Shown: positions 51,634 through 60,656, counted from the first letter of the stretch. The stretch is 64,000 nucleotides of DNA from Bin87 sp034420475 (GCA_034420475.1 DAOULH010000102.1:60918-124917), one strand, 5' to 3'. The notes: generated by a model from the sequence alone, not told the origin. Numbers and translations are program-made.

Positions 51634-53472
51634 TCAGGCGCGGACCTTCCCGCCGTCCCGGCGGCGGCGCTTGCGGTCCAGCGCGGAGAGTTCCATCTTC
51701 CTGACGCGGAGGTTCTGCGGCGTGACCTCCACCAGTTCGTCGTCGACAATGAACTCCAGGGTCTCCTCCAGGCTCATCCGCACCGTGGCGTTGAGCCGCT
51801 CCGCCACGTCGGCCGTGGACGAGCGCATGTTGGTCAGCTTCTTTTCCTTGCAGACGTTGATCTCGATGTCCCCTTCCTGACGGCGACATCCCACCACCAT
51901 GCCCTCGTACACCGGGGTGCCGGGATCGATGAAGGTGTCACCCCGGCGCTGGGCGTTGAGCAACCCATAGGTCACCGCCGGCCCGCCTTCGGAGGCCACC
52001 AGCGCGCCGCCCCGCTGGGATTTGATCTCGCCCTGCATCAATTCGTAGGACTCGAAGGTGCTGTTCTTCACGCCGTCGCCGCGGGTGGTGCGGAGGAAGA
52101 AGGCGTTGAAACCGATCAGGCCGCGGGTGGGGATTTTGTACTCCAGGTGCACGTAACCGTCGTCACCGTAGCGCATGTCCTGCATCTGTCCCAGGTGGGC
52201 GGCGAGGTACTCGGTGAGCACGCCGACGTAATCCTCGCGGGTGCTGATGGTCAGGATTTCGTAGGGTTCGTGGGTCTTGCCGTCAACGGTTTTGGTCACC
52301 GGCACGGGCCGAGAAACCTGGAACTCGAACTGCTCGCGGCGCATGGTCTCGACCAGGATGGACAGGTGCAACTCGCCGCGGCCGGCCACCACGAAGACGT
52401 CGGGGCTGGAGGTGGTCTCAACCCGCAGGCTCACGTTGGTGCGCAGTTCCCGCAGCAGCCGCTCATAGAGGGTGCGCGAGGTGCAGCGGCCACCCTCACG
52501 CCCCACGAACGGGGAGGTGCTGACGCCGAAGGTCATGCGCACCGTGGGTTCCTGGATGTCGATGCTCGGCATCGCCTGCGGGTCCTCGGCGCTGGCGATG
52601 GTGTCGCCGATGGCCACGCCCTCCGGCCCGGTCACCGCCACGATGTCGCCGGCGTGGGCCTCGGATACCTCGACGCGCTCCATGCCGTGGAACACGAAAA
52701 TGCGCTCGAGAGTGTGGGTTGCAACTTCGCCGTACCTATCGATCAGGGCGACGTTCTCCCGCAGTCGCAGCGTGCCGTTGGTGACGCGGCCCACGGCCAC
52801 CTGCCCCAGGTAGTTGTCGTAGTCCAGCGCGGCCACGAGCATCTGCAACGGGGCGTCGGGATCACCCGTAGGGGATGGCACCGAGTCCAGGATGGCATTG
52901 AACAAGGGCTGCATATCAGTGCCCGGCTGGTCCGGGTCAACGGTGGCGTAACCCTGTTTCGCGGAGGTGTACAGCACCGGGAAATCCAGCTGCTCCGCGT
53001 CGGTGGCCAGCTCGAGGAACAGGTCCTGGACCAGGCTCAGCACCTCTTCAACCCGGGCCTCGGGCCGGTCGATCTTGTTGATCACCACCATGGGCCTGAC
53101 GTTCTGTTGCAGAGCCTGGCGGAGCACGTAGGTGGTCTGGGGCATGGGGCCATCCACGGCGTCAACCAGCAGCAGGCAGCCGTCGGCCATGTTCATGACC
53201 CGTTCCACCTCGCCGCTGAAGTCCGCGTGGCCCGGCGTGTCGATGATGTTGATCCTGACGCCGCCGTAGGAAACCGACGCGTTCTTGGCCAGGATGGTGA
53301 TGCCGCGCTCGCGTTCCAGCGGGTTGGTGTCCATGATCAGTTCGCCCACGTCCTGGTGGGCGCGGAACACCTGGCCCTGTTTCAGCAGCGCGTCGACCAG
53401 GGTGGTCTTGCCGTGGTCAACGTGGGCGATGATGGCCAGGTTGCGTATGTCGTTGTTGGGGCAGTCGTTCAA
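51634..53472 (-). CDS. typA: ribosome-associated translational GTPase TypA/BipA
   Basis: The 612-residue protein has the five GTPase motifs: IIAHVDHGKTTLVDAL (G1), the RGITI switch, DTPGHADF (G3) and VINKIDRPEAR (G4). The TypA-specific blocks GRGELHLSILVETMRRE and IPTRGLIGFNAFFLRTTRGDG lie in the C-terminal half. BipA binds 70S ribosomes and 50S precursors and supports growth at low temperature and under stress. The start is TTG 53472, supported by GAGGTGA 6 bases upstream; no ATG is available near the family's normal start. It is divergent from the M20 peptidase gene across 102 bases. Confidence 0.95.
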   Translation of the reverse strand: MNDCPNNDIRNLAIIAHVDHGKTTLVDALLKQGQVFRAHQDVGELIMDTNPLERERGITILAKNASVSYGGVRINIIDTPGHADFSGEVERVMNMADGCLLLVDAVDGPMPQTTYVLRQALQQNVRPMVVINKIDRPEARVEEVLSLVQDLFLELATDAEQLDFPVLYTSAKQGYATVDPDQPGTDMQPLFNAILDSVPSPTGDPDAPLQMLVAALDYDNYLGQVAVGRVTNGTLRLRENVALIDRYGEVATHTLERIFVFHGMERVEVSEAHAGDIVAVTGPEGVAIGDTIASAEDPQAMPSIDIQEPTVRMTFGVSTSPFVGREGGRCTSRTLYERLLRELRTNVSLRVETTSSPDVFVVAGRGELHLSILVETMRREQFEFQVSRPVPVTKTVDGKTHEPYEILTISTREDYVGVLTEYLAAHLGQMQDMRYGDDGYVHLEYKIPTRGLIGFNAFFLRTTRGDGVKNSTFESYELMQGEIKSQRGGALVASEGGPAVTYGLLNAQRRGDTFIDPGTPVYEGMVVGCRRQEGDIEINVCKEKKLTNMRSSTADVAERLNATVRMSLEETLEFIVDDELVEVTPQNLRVRKMELSALDRKRRRRDGGKVRA

Positions 53473-53574
53473 GCGTATTCACCTCGCGCGGAATCAAGCA
53501 TATCATCCATACCGTGAAACTCGCAGGCCGGGCGGCTCATTCCGCCTCAATCAGCAAACAGGAGGGACAGAACC

Positions 53575-54810
53575 ATGACCAACCGAAACGCGGAATCCAA
53601 AGACGCTCTCGCCGCCAGCTCCAACTCGACCATCGAAGCGTCGAAACAGGAACTTTTCGACCTTTCGAGGGACGTTCACGCCCATCCGGAACTGAACTAC
53701 CAGGAATACTATTCCTCCAACGCCCTGGCCGGTTTCCTGGAGAAGCACAATCTCAACGTGGAGCGCGGCATCGGCGGGGTTGAAACGGCGTTCAAGGCCA
53801 CCATCCCGGGCGGCGGCGGCGAAGGGCCGACCATCGCGGTGCTGGCGGAGTACGACGCCTTGCCCGAGATCGGCCATGGCTGCGGCCACAATCTCATCGC
53901 CATGGCGGCTATGGGCGCAGCATTGGGGCTGAAGGCCAATGCGGCCGACCTGCCCGGCCGCATCGAGATCATCGGCACGCCAGCCGAGGAGGGCGGCGGC
54001 GGCAAGATCCGTCTGCTGGAGGCCGGCGTCTTCGACGGCGTCGACGCCACGCTCTCGTCCCATCCCTTCTCCAACCGCACCGTGATCCCCGCGGCATCGC
54101 CTAAGGGCGAGAGTTGGAGCCTGGCCATGGTGGGCTACCGCTACATGTTCCATGGCCGGGCCGCCCACGCCGCCGCCGCGCCCGAGGCCGGCATCAACGC
54201 CCTCAACGCGGTGATCCACCTGTTCACCGGCATCGACGCCCTCCGCCAGCACCTGCGGGACGACGTGCGCATGCACGGCGTGATCACCGACGGCGGCCTC
54301 GCCCCCAACGTGGTGCCGGAGTTTGCCGCCGCCAACTTCATGCTGCGCTCGCGGGACGGCCAGTACCTCAGCAACGAGGTGGTGGGGAAGGTGTCCTCAA
54401 TCGCCGAGGGAGCGGCGGCAATGACCGGCGCGCGCCTGGAAGTCGAGGAGTTCTACCCCTTCTACGAAAACGTGCAGCCCAACGTGGTCCTGGCCCAGGC
54501 GGTTGCCGCCAACATCCAGGCGCAGGGCATCCGGCTGGACGAGCCAGTGTCCGGTCGTCCGGGCAGCGGCGCGTCCACCGATTTCGGCAACGTCAGCCAG
54601 GCGATGCCGGCCTTTGAACTGCGCTATGCCGTCAGCGAGACCCCGGTGGCGTCCCACACCCGCGACATGTGCGAGACGGCCATCACCGACCTGGCGCTGT
54701 CCAACGCGCTGTCCGTGGCCAAGGCCCTGAGCCTCACCGCCAGCGACCTGCTGCGCGACGCCACCCTGGTGGAGGCCGCCAAGAGCGAGTTCGCCCAGCG
54801 CAGCAGCTAG
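53575..54810 (+). CDS. M20-family amidohydrolase/metallopeptidase (AbgB-like)
   Basis: The 411-residue protein shows DVHAHPELNYQEYYSS, VLAEYDALPEIGHGCGHN (H101-H105 metal site) and GTPAEEGGGGKI (E138-E139, the general base and ligand). HGRAAHAAAAPEAGINALN is the dimerisation-domain block, and SGASTDFGNVSQAMP the last ligand region. It matches the p-aminobenzoyl-glutamate hydrolase/indole-acetyl-amino-acid hydrolase branch of M20. Cleavage of an N-acyl amino acid or folate fragment is likely. GGAGGG 8 bases upstream supports the start. A strong hairpin follows at 54823-54858. Confidence 0.88.
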   Translation: MTNRNAESKDALAASSNSTIEASKQELFDLSRDVHAHPELNYQEYYSSNALAGFLEKHNLNVERGIGGVETAFKATIPGGGGEGPTIAVLAEYDALPEIGHGCGHNLIAMAAMGAALGLKANAADLPGRIEIIGTPAEEGGGGKIRLLEAGVFDGVDATLSSHPFSNRTVIPAASPKGESWSLAMVGYRYMFHGRAAHAAAAPEAGINALNAVIHLFTGIDALRQHLRDDVRMHGVITDGGLAPNVVPEFAAANFMLRSRDGQYLSNEVVGKVSSIAEGAAAMTGARLEVEEFYPFYENVQPNVVLAQAVAANIQAQGIRLDEPVSGRPGSGASTDFGNVSQAMPAFELRYAVSETPVASHTRDMCETAITDLALSNALSVAKALSLTASDLLRDATLVEAAKSEFAQRSS

Positions 54811-54822
54811 AGACGGTACAAG

Positions 54823-54858
54823 CGCGCCGGCTCGCAGGACGAACCGCGAGCCGGCGCG
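54823..54858 (+). terminator. perfect 13-bp hairpin after the M20 gene
   Basis: CGCGCCGGCTCGC (54823-54835) pairs with GCGAGCCGGCGCG (54846-54858) over a 10-base loop, 12 bases after the M20 stop. There is no T run, so it may need Rho or act as an mRNA 3' stabiliser. Confidence 0.5.
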
Positions 54859-54880
54859 TCATTCATCGCGGCATACTTGG

Positions 54881-55068
54881 CACCCGCATACCCAGTTGCA
54901 CGCGAACTGTCATTGCGAGCGCAGCGTGGCAATCTCGTTAGGGCAAGGAACCCCGCCATGGGAACGAGATCGCCACGTCGCTGCGCTCCTCGCGATGACA
55001 AAACACGTCGCCGCTCCTCGCGATGACAAAATGGGTACGTGTGGGAGTGCCTATGGGTACGCGTGAGC
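54881..55068. repeat. palindromic element, family A copy 6, with duplicated right end
   Basis: CACCCGCATACCCAG begins the element. The right side has GCTCCTCGCGATGACAAA twice (about 54985 and 55013) and two outer ends, ATGGGTACGTGTGG and ATGGGTACGCGTGAG. GTGCCTA occurs on both sides of the last end, a sign of local duplication. It lies between the M20 and RidA genes. Confidence 0.8.
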
Positions 55069-55072
55069 GTGC

Positions 55073-55543
55073 CTAGTCGTTAACCTCGACGATCATCTCG
55101 ATCTCGATGGGCATCCCGCCGGGCAGCGTGGCCATACCCACGGCGGAACGGGCGTGCCGTCCCCGGTCGCCGTAGAGACTGATCAGCAAGTCCGAGGCCC
55201 CGTTGGCCACCCGCGGCGTGTCGCCGAAGTCCGGCGTGGAGTTGACCATGGCCAGCAGCTTGACGATGTGGCTGACGTTGTCCAGGTCGCCGATGGCGCC
55301 TTTCAGATTGGTGAGCAGGTTCAGCATGGTCTGCCGGGCGCAGTCGTAGCCCTGCTCGACGGTCACCTCGCCGCCCAGCTTGCCCGTGTGCAGCAATCCG
55401 CCGCCGGGCAGCCCCGGCCCGGTTCCCGACAGGAATACCAGGTTGCCGGTTCGCACGTAAGGGATGATGTTGCCGGCTCCCGGCGCGCGCGGCGGAGGCA
55501 GCTCGTAGCCCAGTTCTTTCAGCTTGTTTTCAATCTCCGGCAT
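55073..55543 (-). CDS. RidA family (YjgF/YER057c/UK114) protein
   Basis: The 156-residue protein is longer than the 128-residue enamine deaminase RidA. NIIPYVRTGNLVFLSGTGPG is the N-terminal block. HARSAVGMATLPGGMPIEIEMI has the conserved Arg followed by the trimer-cleft residues ending in a Glu. Arg in this place is needed for 2-aminoacrylate hydrolysis in true RidA, so imine/enamine deamination is plausible. AAAGGAG 7 bases upstream supports the ATG. It lies between two family A elements. Confidence 0.85.
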   Translation of the reverse strand: MPEIENKLKELGYELPPPRAPGAGNIIPYVRTGNLVFLSGTGPGLPGGGLLHTGKLGGEVTVEQGYDCARQTMLNLLTNLKGAIGDLDNVSHIVKLLAMVNSTPDFGDTPRVANGASDLLISLYGDRGRHARSAVGMATLPGGMPIEIEMIVEVND

Positions 55544-55635
55544 AGACCGCTCCTTTCATGTTCTGTCTTGTCGTATCTGGCCGACCGCCATGCGACGCGA
55601 AATCGGCCGGCGTCCGGCGCGTGCGCCCGATAGTA

Positions 55636-55770
55636 CCACGCGGAACCAGTTTGTCATCGCCAAGAGCGCAGCGCCGTGGCGATCTCGTCGCCGCAGCAAC
55701 CACTACACCAGCGACGAGATTGCCGCGCTTCGCTCGCAATGACAACTCAGCCGAAACCGGGTATGCGTGA
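55636..55770. repeat. palindromic element, family A copy 7
   Basis: CCACGCGGAACCAG and ACCGGGTATGCGTGA are worn ends. Arms TTTGTCATCGCCAAGAGCGC and CGCTTCGCTCGCAATGACAA remain recognisable. It occupies part of the gene-free stretch 55544-55899; the rest shows nothing further. Confidence 0.7.
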
Positions 55771-55899
55771 TCGGGGCGGTGACGAACGGCAACCGAACCA
55801 TGGGACCAACTGCTGACGTCACTCAACACCGCCAACGCCGACAAGTGTAGTACATTACGCTCAGGAACCGACCGGACCCATCCCACCGGGAGCAACGCC

Positions 55900-56460
55900 A
55901 TGACCACTGTAGAGCCCCTGCCCCGCGGCGAAATCGTCCAGCAGATGGACGGCACCTACGAACTCTTCCCCGTGTCCGTCGACCAGGACACCCTGTACGG
56001 CATCCTCACCGACTGCCTGGCCGAGTGGGAGCGCATCCGCATCGGCCTGCTGATCCCCGGCGCCGTGTGGGAGATCAAGCCGCCGCGCCCGCCCCGCACC
56101 GGCTTCCTGGATGGCTACCTCACCGTCGATTTCGAGGAGTGGCACCTGCACCTGTGTATAGGCGAACATACGTCGGCGCCGCCCGAGGTGGCCCGCCTGC
56201 GCCGCACCGCCCGCGCCGAGCTCTACCGCCGCCTCAACCCCGACCACCAGCCCACGTCCTGGGGGTTCCGCCTCTTCAACGGCGGCGGCCAGCAGCAGAT
56301 AACCGTCCTCCTCCCCAACCCCCACCTCGACGAGCGCCAGCAATACGAAAAGCAGCCCGACTGGTCCCGCCTCTACCTGTGGGACCGGCTACGCGAGAAG
56401 TACCTGGGGCGGGGAGAGGACGCGACGGACCGGACGGCAGCGGGGTTTTGGCATGGGTGA
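55900..56460 (+). CDS. conserved hypothetical protein, 186 residues
   Basis: The protein has no family I can name. It begins MTTVEPLPRGEIVQQMDGTYELFPV, continues with a hydrophobic strand (RIGLLIPGAVWEIKPP) and a repeated-looking EEWHLHLCIGEH segment, then helices with RTARAELYRRLN, and ends in a polar tail. SWGFRLFNGGGQQQITVLLP and NPHLDERQQYEK are striking blocks. No signal peptide or membrane span is seen. GGGAG 7 bases upstream supports the ATG. The gene stands at the border of the lower-GC methylase cassette but itself has the GC-rich composition of the chromosome. Confidence 0.65.
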   Translation: MTTVEPLPRGEIVQQMDGTYELFPVSVDQDTLYGILTDCLAEWERIRIGLLIPGAVWEIKPPRPPRTGFLDGYLTVDFEEWHLHLCIGEHTSAPPEVARLRRTARAELYRRLNPDHQPTSWGFRLFNGGGQQQITVLLPNPHLDERQQYEKQPDWSRLYLWDRLREKYLGRGEDATDRTAAGFWHG

Positions 56461-56544
56461 TTTGCCAAACTCGGCTATCCTGCGGGTGATTTCGCAACTA
56501 TGCGCCAGGTCGCAACGCACGCTCCCCATGATCGGGCGGTTCGT

Positions 56545-56573
56545 TTGCCAGGTCTGCAGCAGAGTGCTAGGAT
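56545..56573 (+). promoter_or_regulatory. candidate promoter for the methylase cassette
   Basis: TTGCCA (56545-56550), a 17-base spacer and TAGGAT (56568-56573) form a reasonable housekeeping promoter 75 bases before the methylase ATG at 56649. The short frame crossing it (56453-56644) is not considered real. Confidence 0.5.
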
Positions 56574-56648
56574 GCACGCTACCCTGCGACCTCCGCGATA
56601 AGTTCACGTGTACGTACGCGCGCATAAACCACTACCGGATTTGACGAG

Positions 56649-57464
56649 ATGAAGCCGCTGCTGCGGTGGGCCGGTGGCAAGCAATGGGTATCGGAGCGCC
56701 TATGTCTAATGGTCCCGGATGACATAGGTACCTATTATGAGCCGTTTATCGGCGGCGGCTCGTTGTTCTTTCGGCTGCTACCCGACCGGGCGGTCTTGTC
56801 CGACCTGAACGTCCGGTTGATGGAGGCTTACCGGGTCATGCGAGACTACCCAAATGGATTGGCGGTTGTTTTAGGCCAGTGGCCTAACAACGAAGCCACT
56901 TACTATCGGGTGCGTAGTGCCAACTACAGCGATCGGATTCATCGAGCGGCCCAACTGATTTACCTTAATCGAACTTGTTGGAACGGCCTGTACCGGGTCA
57001 ATCGTAGCGGCAAGTTCAACGTTCCGTTCGGCCGAAATGGCCGTCGTGTATTCGACACAGGTCATTTGCTCGACGTGTCGCGATCCTTACAAAAGGTTAA
57101 GCTTTGCTGCGGAGATTTTGAGACAGTTGTACATACGGCAACGACGGGGGATTTCGTCTACCTCGATCCTCCCTACTCCACGCACCGCAAGCGTAACGGG
57201 TTCATACAATACAATGAGAAGATTTTCAGCTGGAATGATCAGTGCCGTCTTGGCAATATCGCCGTACAACTGGTGGAACGCGGTTGCCATGTGGTTGTGA
57301 CTAACGTCGGATACAGACCGATTTTAGAATTTTATCCAGGCTTTGAGCACAAGGAAATGTCCAGGAGCAGTGTGCTAGCGGCAGACCCAAGCTTCCGCCA
57401 ATCGACCACAGAATTTCTGATCTACTCTAGGAGCCTGCATTCGTCGTGCCGGGCGAAAGGGTGA
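56649..57464 (+). CDS. D12-class (Dam-like) DNA adenine N6-methyltransferase
   Basis: The 271-residue protein opens with LLRWAGGKQWV (residues 4-14) and YYEPFIGGGSLFF (29-41), the SAM-binding motif I of D12/Dam enzymes. SDLN (51-54), LIYLNRTCWNGLYRVN (103-118) and FVYLDPPYS, with catalytic DPPY at 173-176, follow in the alpha-class order. Length matches Dam. All motifs look intact. The target is unknown; GATC is only one option for this class. It is the first gene of a tight three-gene unit of lower GC, with no adjacent endonuclease of recognised type. The role could be self-marking for a defence system or an orphan epigenetic function. Confidence 0.9.
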   Translation: MKPLLRWAGGKQWVSERLCLMVPDDIGTYYEPFIGGGSLFFRLLPDRAVLSDLNVRLMEAYRVMRDYPNGLAVVLGQWPNNEATYYRVRSANYSDRIHRAAQLIYLNRTCWNGLYRVNRSGKFNVPFGRNGRRVFDTGHLLDVSRSLQKVKLCCGDFETVVHTATTGDFVYLDPPYSTHRKRNGFIQYNEKIFSWNDQCRLGNIAVQLVERGCHVVVTNVGYRPILEFYPGFEHKEMSRSSVLAADPSFRQSTTEFLIYSRSLHSSCRAKG

Positions 57465-57474
57465 GGGTTATCAA

Positions 57475-58452
57475 ATGAAGATGAAGCAAATCTCGGCCAA
57501 GGGGTTCTTACTCCAAGAGCAGCCGGCTATTATCTGTGCAACCTTGCCTGGCCGTTGGCTATTGGAGCACACCACCCCGTCTTGGCGCTATGATGATCCT
57601 GAGGAAGGATTCCAACGCATGGTCAATACTAAGCGTGCAATGGAAATAGCCCTCGCGGTTTTAGACCAACACCGCACTTTCCCCAACGCTATCGTGTTGG
57701 CTACCGATACGGATGCAATCTCGGTAGATGCGGGGGTCGTCAAAATCCCCGAAAGAGTGCGGTTCTTGGTAGTGGATGGACAACACAGGCTTTGGGCGCA
57801 AAAACATTCTGAATACGAGGCTCCATATGCCTGTATAGTCCACGCGGGGTTGTCCTTGGAAGGTATGGCCAACCTATTTTTGGAGATCAATGACAATCAA
57901 AAACGAGTCCCCGCATCGCTCCGCTGGGATCTGATCCGACTGATCCGGCCTGAAGACGATCAACAGAGATTGGCCGCGGCTGAAATGGTATTTCTTTTGG
58001 CTACCGAAGACGACAGCCCGTTTTATCAACGGATTGACTTGACAGGTGAACAATCAGAAATGCAAATAAAGCAAGCTTCCCTAGCTCCCGAATTCAGTAC
58101 ATTGATGAGCAGCCGGTCACCGTTGGCCAAGCTTTCGTTTATGGAACAACATCAAGTGATATTGCAATATTCGGTTGCCATCCAGCAAATTGACGCTGAC
58201 CGATGGGGCAAGCGAGATTCCCCGTTTTTCAAGGCTCGAGTTTTGCGGTCCCTATTTCGACTGTTAGCCGATTTGGCGCGCGATATGGATCATACACAGT
58301 TGACCGACACCACATCGGACGACTACGTGCCGTATTTGCAGCGAGTTGATGAAAAGACCTTAGATCCTGAATATATCCGTTCGATGCAAGGATCGGCGGG
58401 GATCAGGCAGATATATCTTCAAATTAAATCCCAAGTCTTTGCTGGCGGATAA
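57475..58452 (+). CDS. DGQHR-domain protein (DndB/DpdB-like)
   Basis: The 325-residue protein contains FLVVDGQHRLWAQ, with DGQHR at residues 101-105, and LFLEINDNQKRVPASLRWD (134-152). Both are hallmarks of the DGQHR family, which includes DndB of DNA phosphorothioation and DpdB of 7-deazaguanine DNA modification. The ParB-like fold of this family suggests nucleotide-dependent DNA contact. DndB acts as a regulator rather than as a modification enzyme. Here the gene follows the adenine methylase by 10 bases with GAGG before its ATG. No dndA, C, D, E or dpd partner is present in the window, so it is not a standard Dnd or Dpd locus. Confidence 0.8.
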   Translation: MKMKQISAKGFLLQEQPAIICATLPGRWLLEHTTPSWRYDDPEEGFQRMVNTKRAMEIALAVLDQHRTFPNAIVLATDTDAISVDAGVVKIPERVRFLVVDGQHRLWAQKHSEYEAPYACIVHAGLSLEGMANLFLEINDNQKRVPASLRWDLIRLIRPEDDQQRLAAAEMVFLLATEDDSPFYQRIDLTGEQSEMQIKQASLAPEFSTLMSSRSPLAKLSFMEQHQVILQYSVAIQQIDADRWGKRDSPFFKARVLRSLFRLLADLARDMDHTQLTDTTSDDYVPYLQRVDEKTLDPEYIRSMQGSAGIRQIYLQIKSQVFAGG

Positions 58453-58457
58453 GTACC

Positions 58458-59342
58458 ATGCGAGTGTTTTCTGTAGCTGGAGCACAACATTACTGCCACA
58501 ATTTTCAAGCTGGCGCAGCACCTCCTAATATTTCTCTTGACGATTTCGTTCACGGGCCTGCTGCTAGGCTAAGGACTTTCGCGGAAGGTTCCACTGAGTT
58601 CGATGAATACCGAACTTTGGCACTCCGCAACGCCGAGCGTGACCTATTCTTGGCAGCTAGCCATTTTCGTCGCTCCCTCGACCTCATGATTCAAAGCTCC
58701 TGCCACTGGGCGCATGTAACCCTGTACTATGGCGGGATGTTTGCGGCTCGATCTTTACTAGGCATGTTCGGATGCAGAGTATTACCAAACAATATCGTGG
58801 AGGTTGACCGCTCGCAACCGGGGTCTCAGAGATTGGTGAAGCGGTCCACCAAAGGGGGCGCCAATGTCTATCCGTTGAGCCGGAAAGGATCCCACGAGCG
58901 ATTCTGGGAAGCTTTCTACAATGCAGCCCGCAGTATCAGGAGATTGACAAACGCACCATCAGCAACGGTGTTAACACCCATTTCCAACGACGCGGCATGG
59001 TTGACAAAGCAAAGAAACAGAACCAATTACACTGCTGAGGCAAGTATTAGTATGGCTCAGGCGTTCGGTGGTGCTACATTCGATGTCAACAATCTCCCGC
59101 ATGGCTTACCAGGAGTGACCAACACTCAATTCAGAGTGTGCCAGGGGCTGTTAAGCGTCGCGTTGGACTTCACTGATCGGTTTGGCCTGTCGACTGACGG
59201 CTTAGATGTCTACGGCAATCAAAATACACTTCGTGAAAAAATTATACGTTTCGTATATGACGTACCCTCACCTAAATTTGTTGAACAAACCGACGCTTAT
59301 ACATTGTTTGGACTGCAGCATCGGCCACCATTGATGTTATAA
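58458..59342 (+). CDS. unknown protein, possibly HEPN-like, third gene of the methylase cassette
   Basis: The 294-residue protein starts 5 bases after the DGQHR gene. It is mostly helical. A stretch near residues 58-103 (ERDLFLAASHFRRSLDLM, then HWAHVTLYYGGMFAARSLL) resembles the helix pair of HEPN domains, where AYYA/FHAARALL occurs. KQRNRTNYTAE at 184-194 offers Arg residues in a later helix but no clean RxxxxH motif. This part of the cassette has the lowest GC (19 of 60 bases at 59221-59280). By position it is the candidate effector or partner of the methylase/DGQHR pair. Without a profile search, HEPN membership is a guess. Confidence 0.55.
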   Translation: MRVFSVAGAQHYCHNFQAGAAPPNISLDDFVHGPAARLRTFAEGSTEFDEYRTLALRNAERDLFLAASHFRRSLDLMIQSSCHWAHVTLYYGGMFAARSLLGMFGCRVLPNNIVEVDRSQPGSQRLVKRSTKGGANVYPLSRKGSHERFWEAFYNAARSIRRLTNAPSATVLTPISNDAAWLTKQRNRTNYTAEASISMAQAFGGATFDVNNLPHGLPGVTNTQFRVCQGLLSVALDFTDRFGLSTDGLDVYGNQNTLREKIIRFVYDVPSPKFVEQTDAYTLFGLQHRPPLML

Positions 59343-59512
59343 GATATTATCGAATGGCTTCATTGCAATGGTATGTATTGCAATAAGATATGTTTGGGTT
59401 ACCTATCGTAACATGCTTCCGCGATTTGCTTTTTCCAACGTTAGGCGCGTTAATGCCCGCCACATCAATGAGATTGGGAACTCGGTTGAAAGATGCGTAG
59501 ACACGCTACCCT

Positions 59513-60646
59513 TTGAGCGTTTGGTGCGAGCGCTTGCTTCCGCCTCCTCGCTACATCATCCACGCCGACCTGGACGCCTTTTACGCTGCCGTGGAGCAGC
59601 TGGACAACCCCGAGCTGCGCGGGCTGCCTGTGCTTGTGGGTGGGCGGCCGGATGGTCGGGGTGTGGTGGCCACGGGGTCTTACGAGGCGCGGCGGTTTGG
59701 GGTTCATTCCGCCATGCCCATGGCCACCGCCGTGCGGCATTGTCCTGAGGGCATCATCGTCCGGCCGCGCTTCGACCGTTACCGCGAGATGTCAGCCCAG
59801 GTCATGGACGTTTTCCGCGGCGTCACCCCGACCATCGAGCCGGTATCCCTGGACGAGGCCTACCTGGACATCACCGATGCCGCCGCCGGCCGCTCGCCCA
59901 TCGCCATTGCCATTGACGTCAAGGAGCGTGTTGCCGCCGAGACCGGCCTCACCGTCTCCGTGGGCCTGGGCTCCGGCAAGGCCGTCGCCAAGATCGCGTC
60001 GGACCTGCAAAAGCCCGACGGCCTGGTGGTCGTGCCCATCGGCGGCGAGGCCGACTTCCTGGCTCCCCTGGCCGTGGGCAAGCTGGTAGGGGTTGGCCCC
60101 AAGTCCGCCGCCCGCCTGCACGACGAGGGCGTGGACACCATCGGCCAACTGGCCGCCATGCCCGACGGCTGGTTCACCCGCCGCTTCGGCAAGCGCGGCG
60201 CCGGCATCCGCGACCGCGCCCGGGGCATCGACCACGACCCCGTGCAGACCTCCCGCGAGACCAAGTCCATCAGCGCCGAGACCACTTTCGCCGCCGACCT
60301 CCCCGGCAACTCGACCGACGACAGCGCGGAACTGCTGGCCGTCGTAGAGCGGCTGTCCGGGCGGGTGGCCGCCTCGTTGGCCAGCAAGGGCCTGGCCGGC
60401 CGCACCGTCACCGTCAAGTTGCGCCTCTCCGACTACACCACCTTCACCCGCCAGACCACGCTGCCCGACGTCACCGACGACGAGCCCACCATCGCGGCCA
60501 CCGCCTGGACCCTCCTGGAGCGCGAGCTTGCCCCGGGTCGGGCCTTCCGACTCCTGGGCGTGGGCGTCTCCGGCTTTTCGCCAAAAGAAGGCCCCGACGA
60601 CGCATCGCCGGAGCCCGTGGCCGCGCAGCGGCGGCTGATTCTCTAG
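59513..60646 (+). CDS. dinB: DNA polymerase IV (Y-family, DinB)
   Basis: The 377-residue protein has YIIHADLDAFYAAVEQ with the first catalytic Asp, then the FGVHSAMPM finger block. SLDEAYLDI carries the catalytic Asp-Glu pair, and SVGLGSGKAVAKIASDLQKP lies in the palm. The HhH block KLVGVGPKSAARL and a little-finger domain follow. No beta-clamp motif is obvious at the C-terminus, which ends AAQRRLIL. The 5' end is unclear: there is no ATG, TTG 59513 lacks a ribosome site, and GC content jumps at about 59550, so the incoming cassette may have replaced the original start. Translesion synthesis is expected if expressed. Confidence 0.88.
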   Translation: MSVWCERLLPPPRYIIHADLDAFYAAVEQLDNPELRGLPVLVGGRPDGRGVVATGSYEARRFGVHSAMPMATAVRHCPEGIIVRPRFDRYREMSAQVMDVFRGVTPTIEPVSLDEAYLDITDAAAGRSPIAIAIDVKERVAAETGLTVSVGLGSGKAVAKIASDLQKPDGLVVVPIGGEADFLAPLAVGKLVGVGPKSAARLHDEGVDTIGQLAAMPDGWFTRRFGKRGAGIRDRARGIDHDPVQTSRETKSISAETTFAADLPGNSTDDSAELLAVVERLSGRVAASLASKGLAGRTVTVKLRLSDYTTFTRQTTLPDVTDDEPTIAATAWTLLERELAPGRAFRLLGVGVSGFSPKEGPDDASPEPVAAQRRLIL

Positions 60647-60656
60647 AAACCTCCGT

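Noticed and set aside
51580..53517. 645-codon open frame on the + strand
   Set aside because: It is antisense to typA over its whole length. Its residues mirror the GC-rich third positions of the real gene, and no motif or ribosome site supports it.
56453..56644. 63-codon frame with several cysteines before the methylase gene
   Set aside because: It overlaps the candidate promoter, has no ribosome site, and has no domain; most likely chance.
59368..59748. 126-codon frame between the cassette and dinB
   Set aside because: Overlaps the real dinB frame for most of its length and turns into an Arg/Ala/Gly-rich shadow; no ribosome site.
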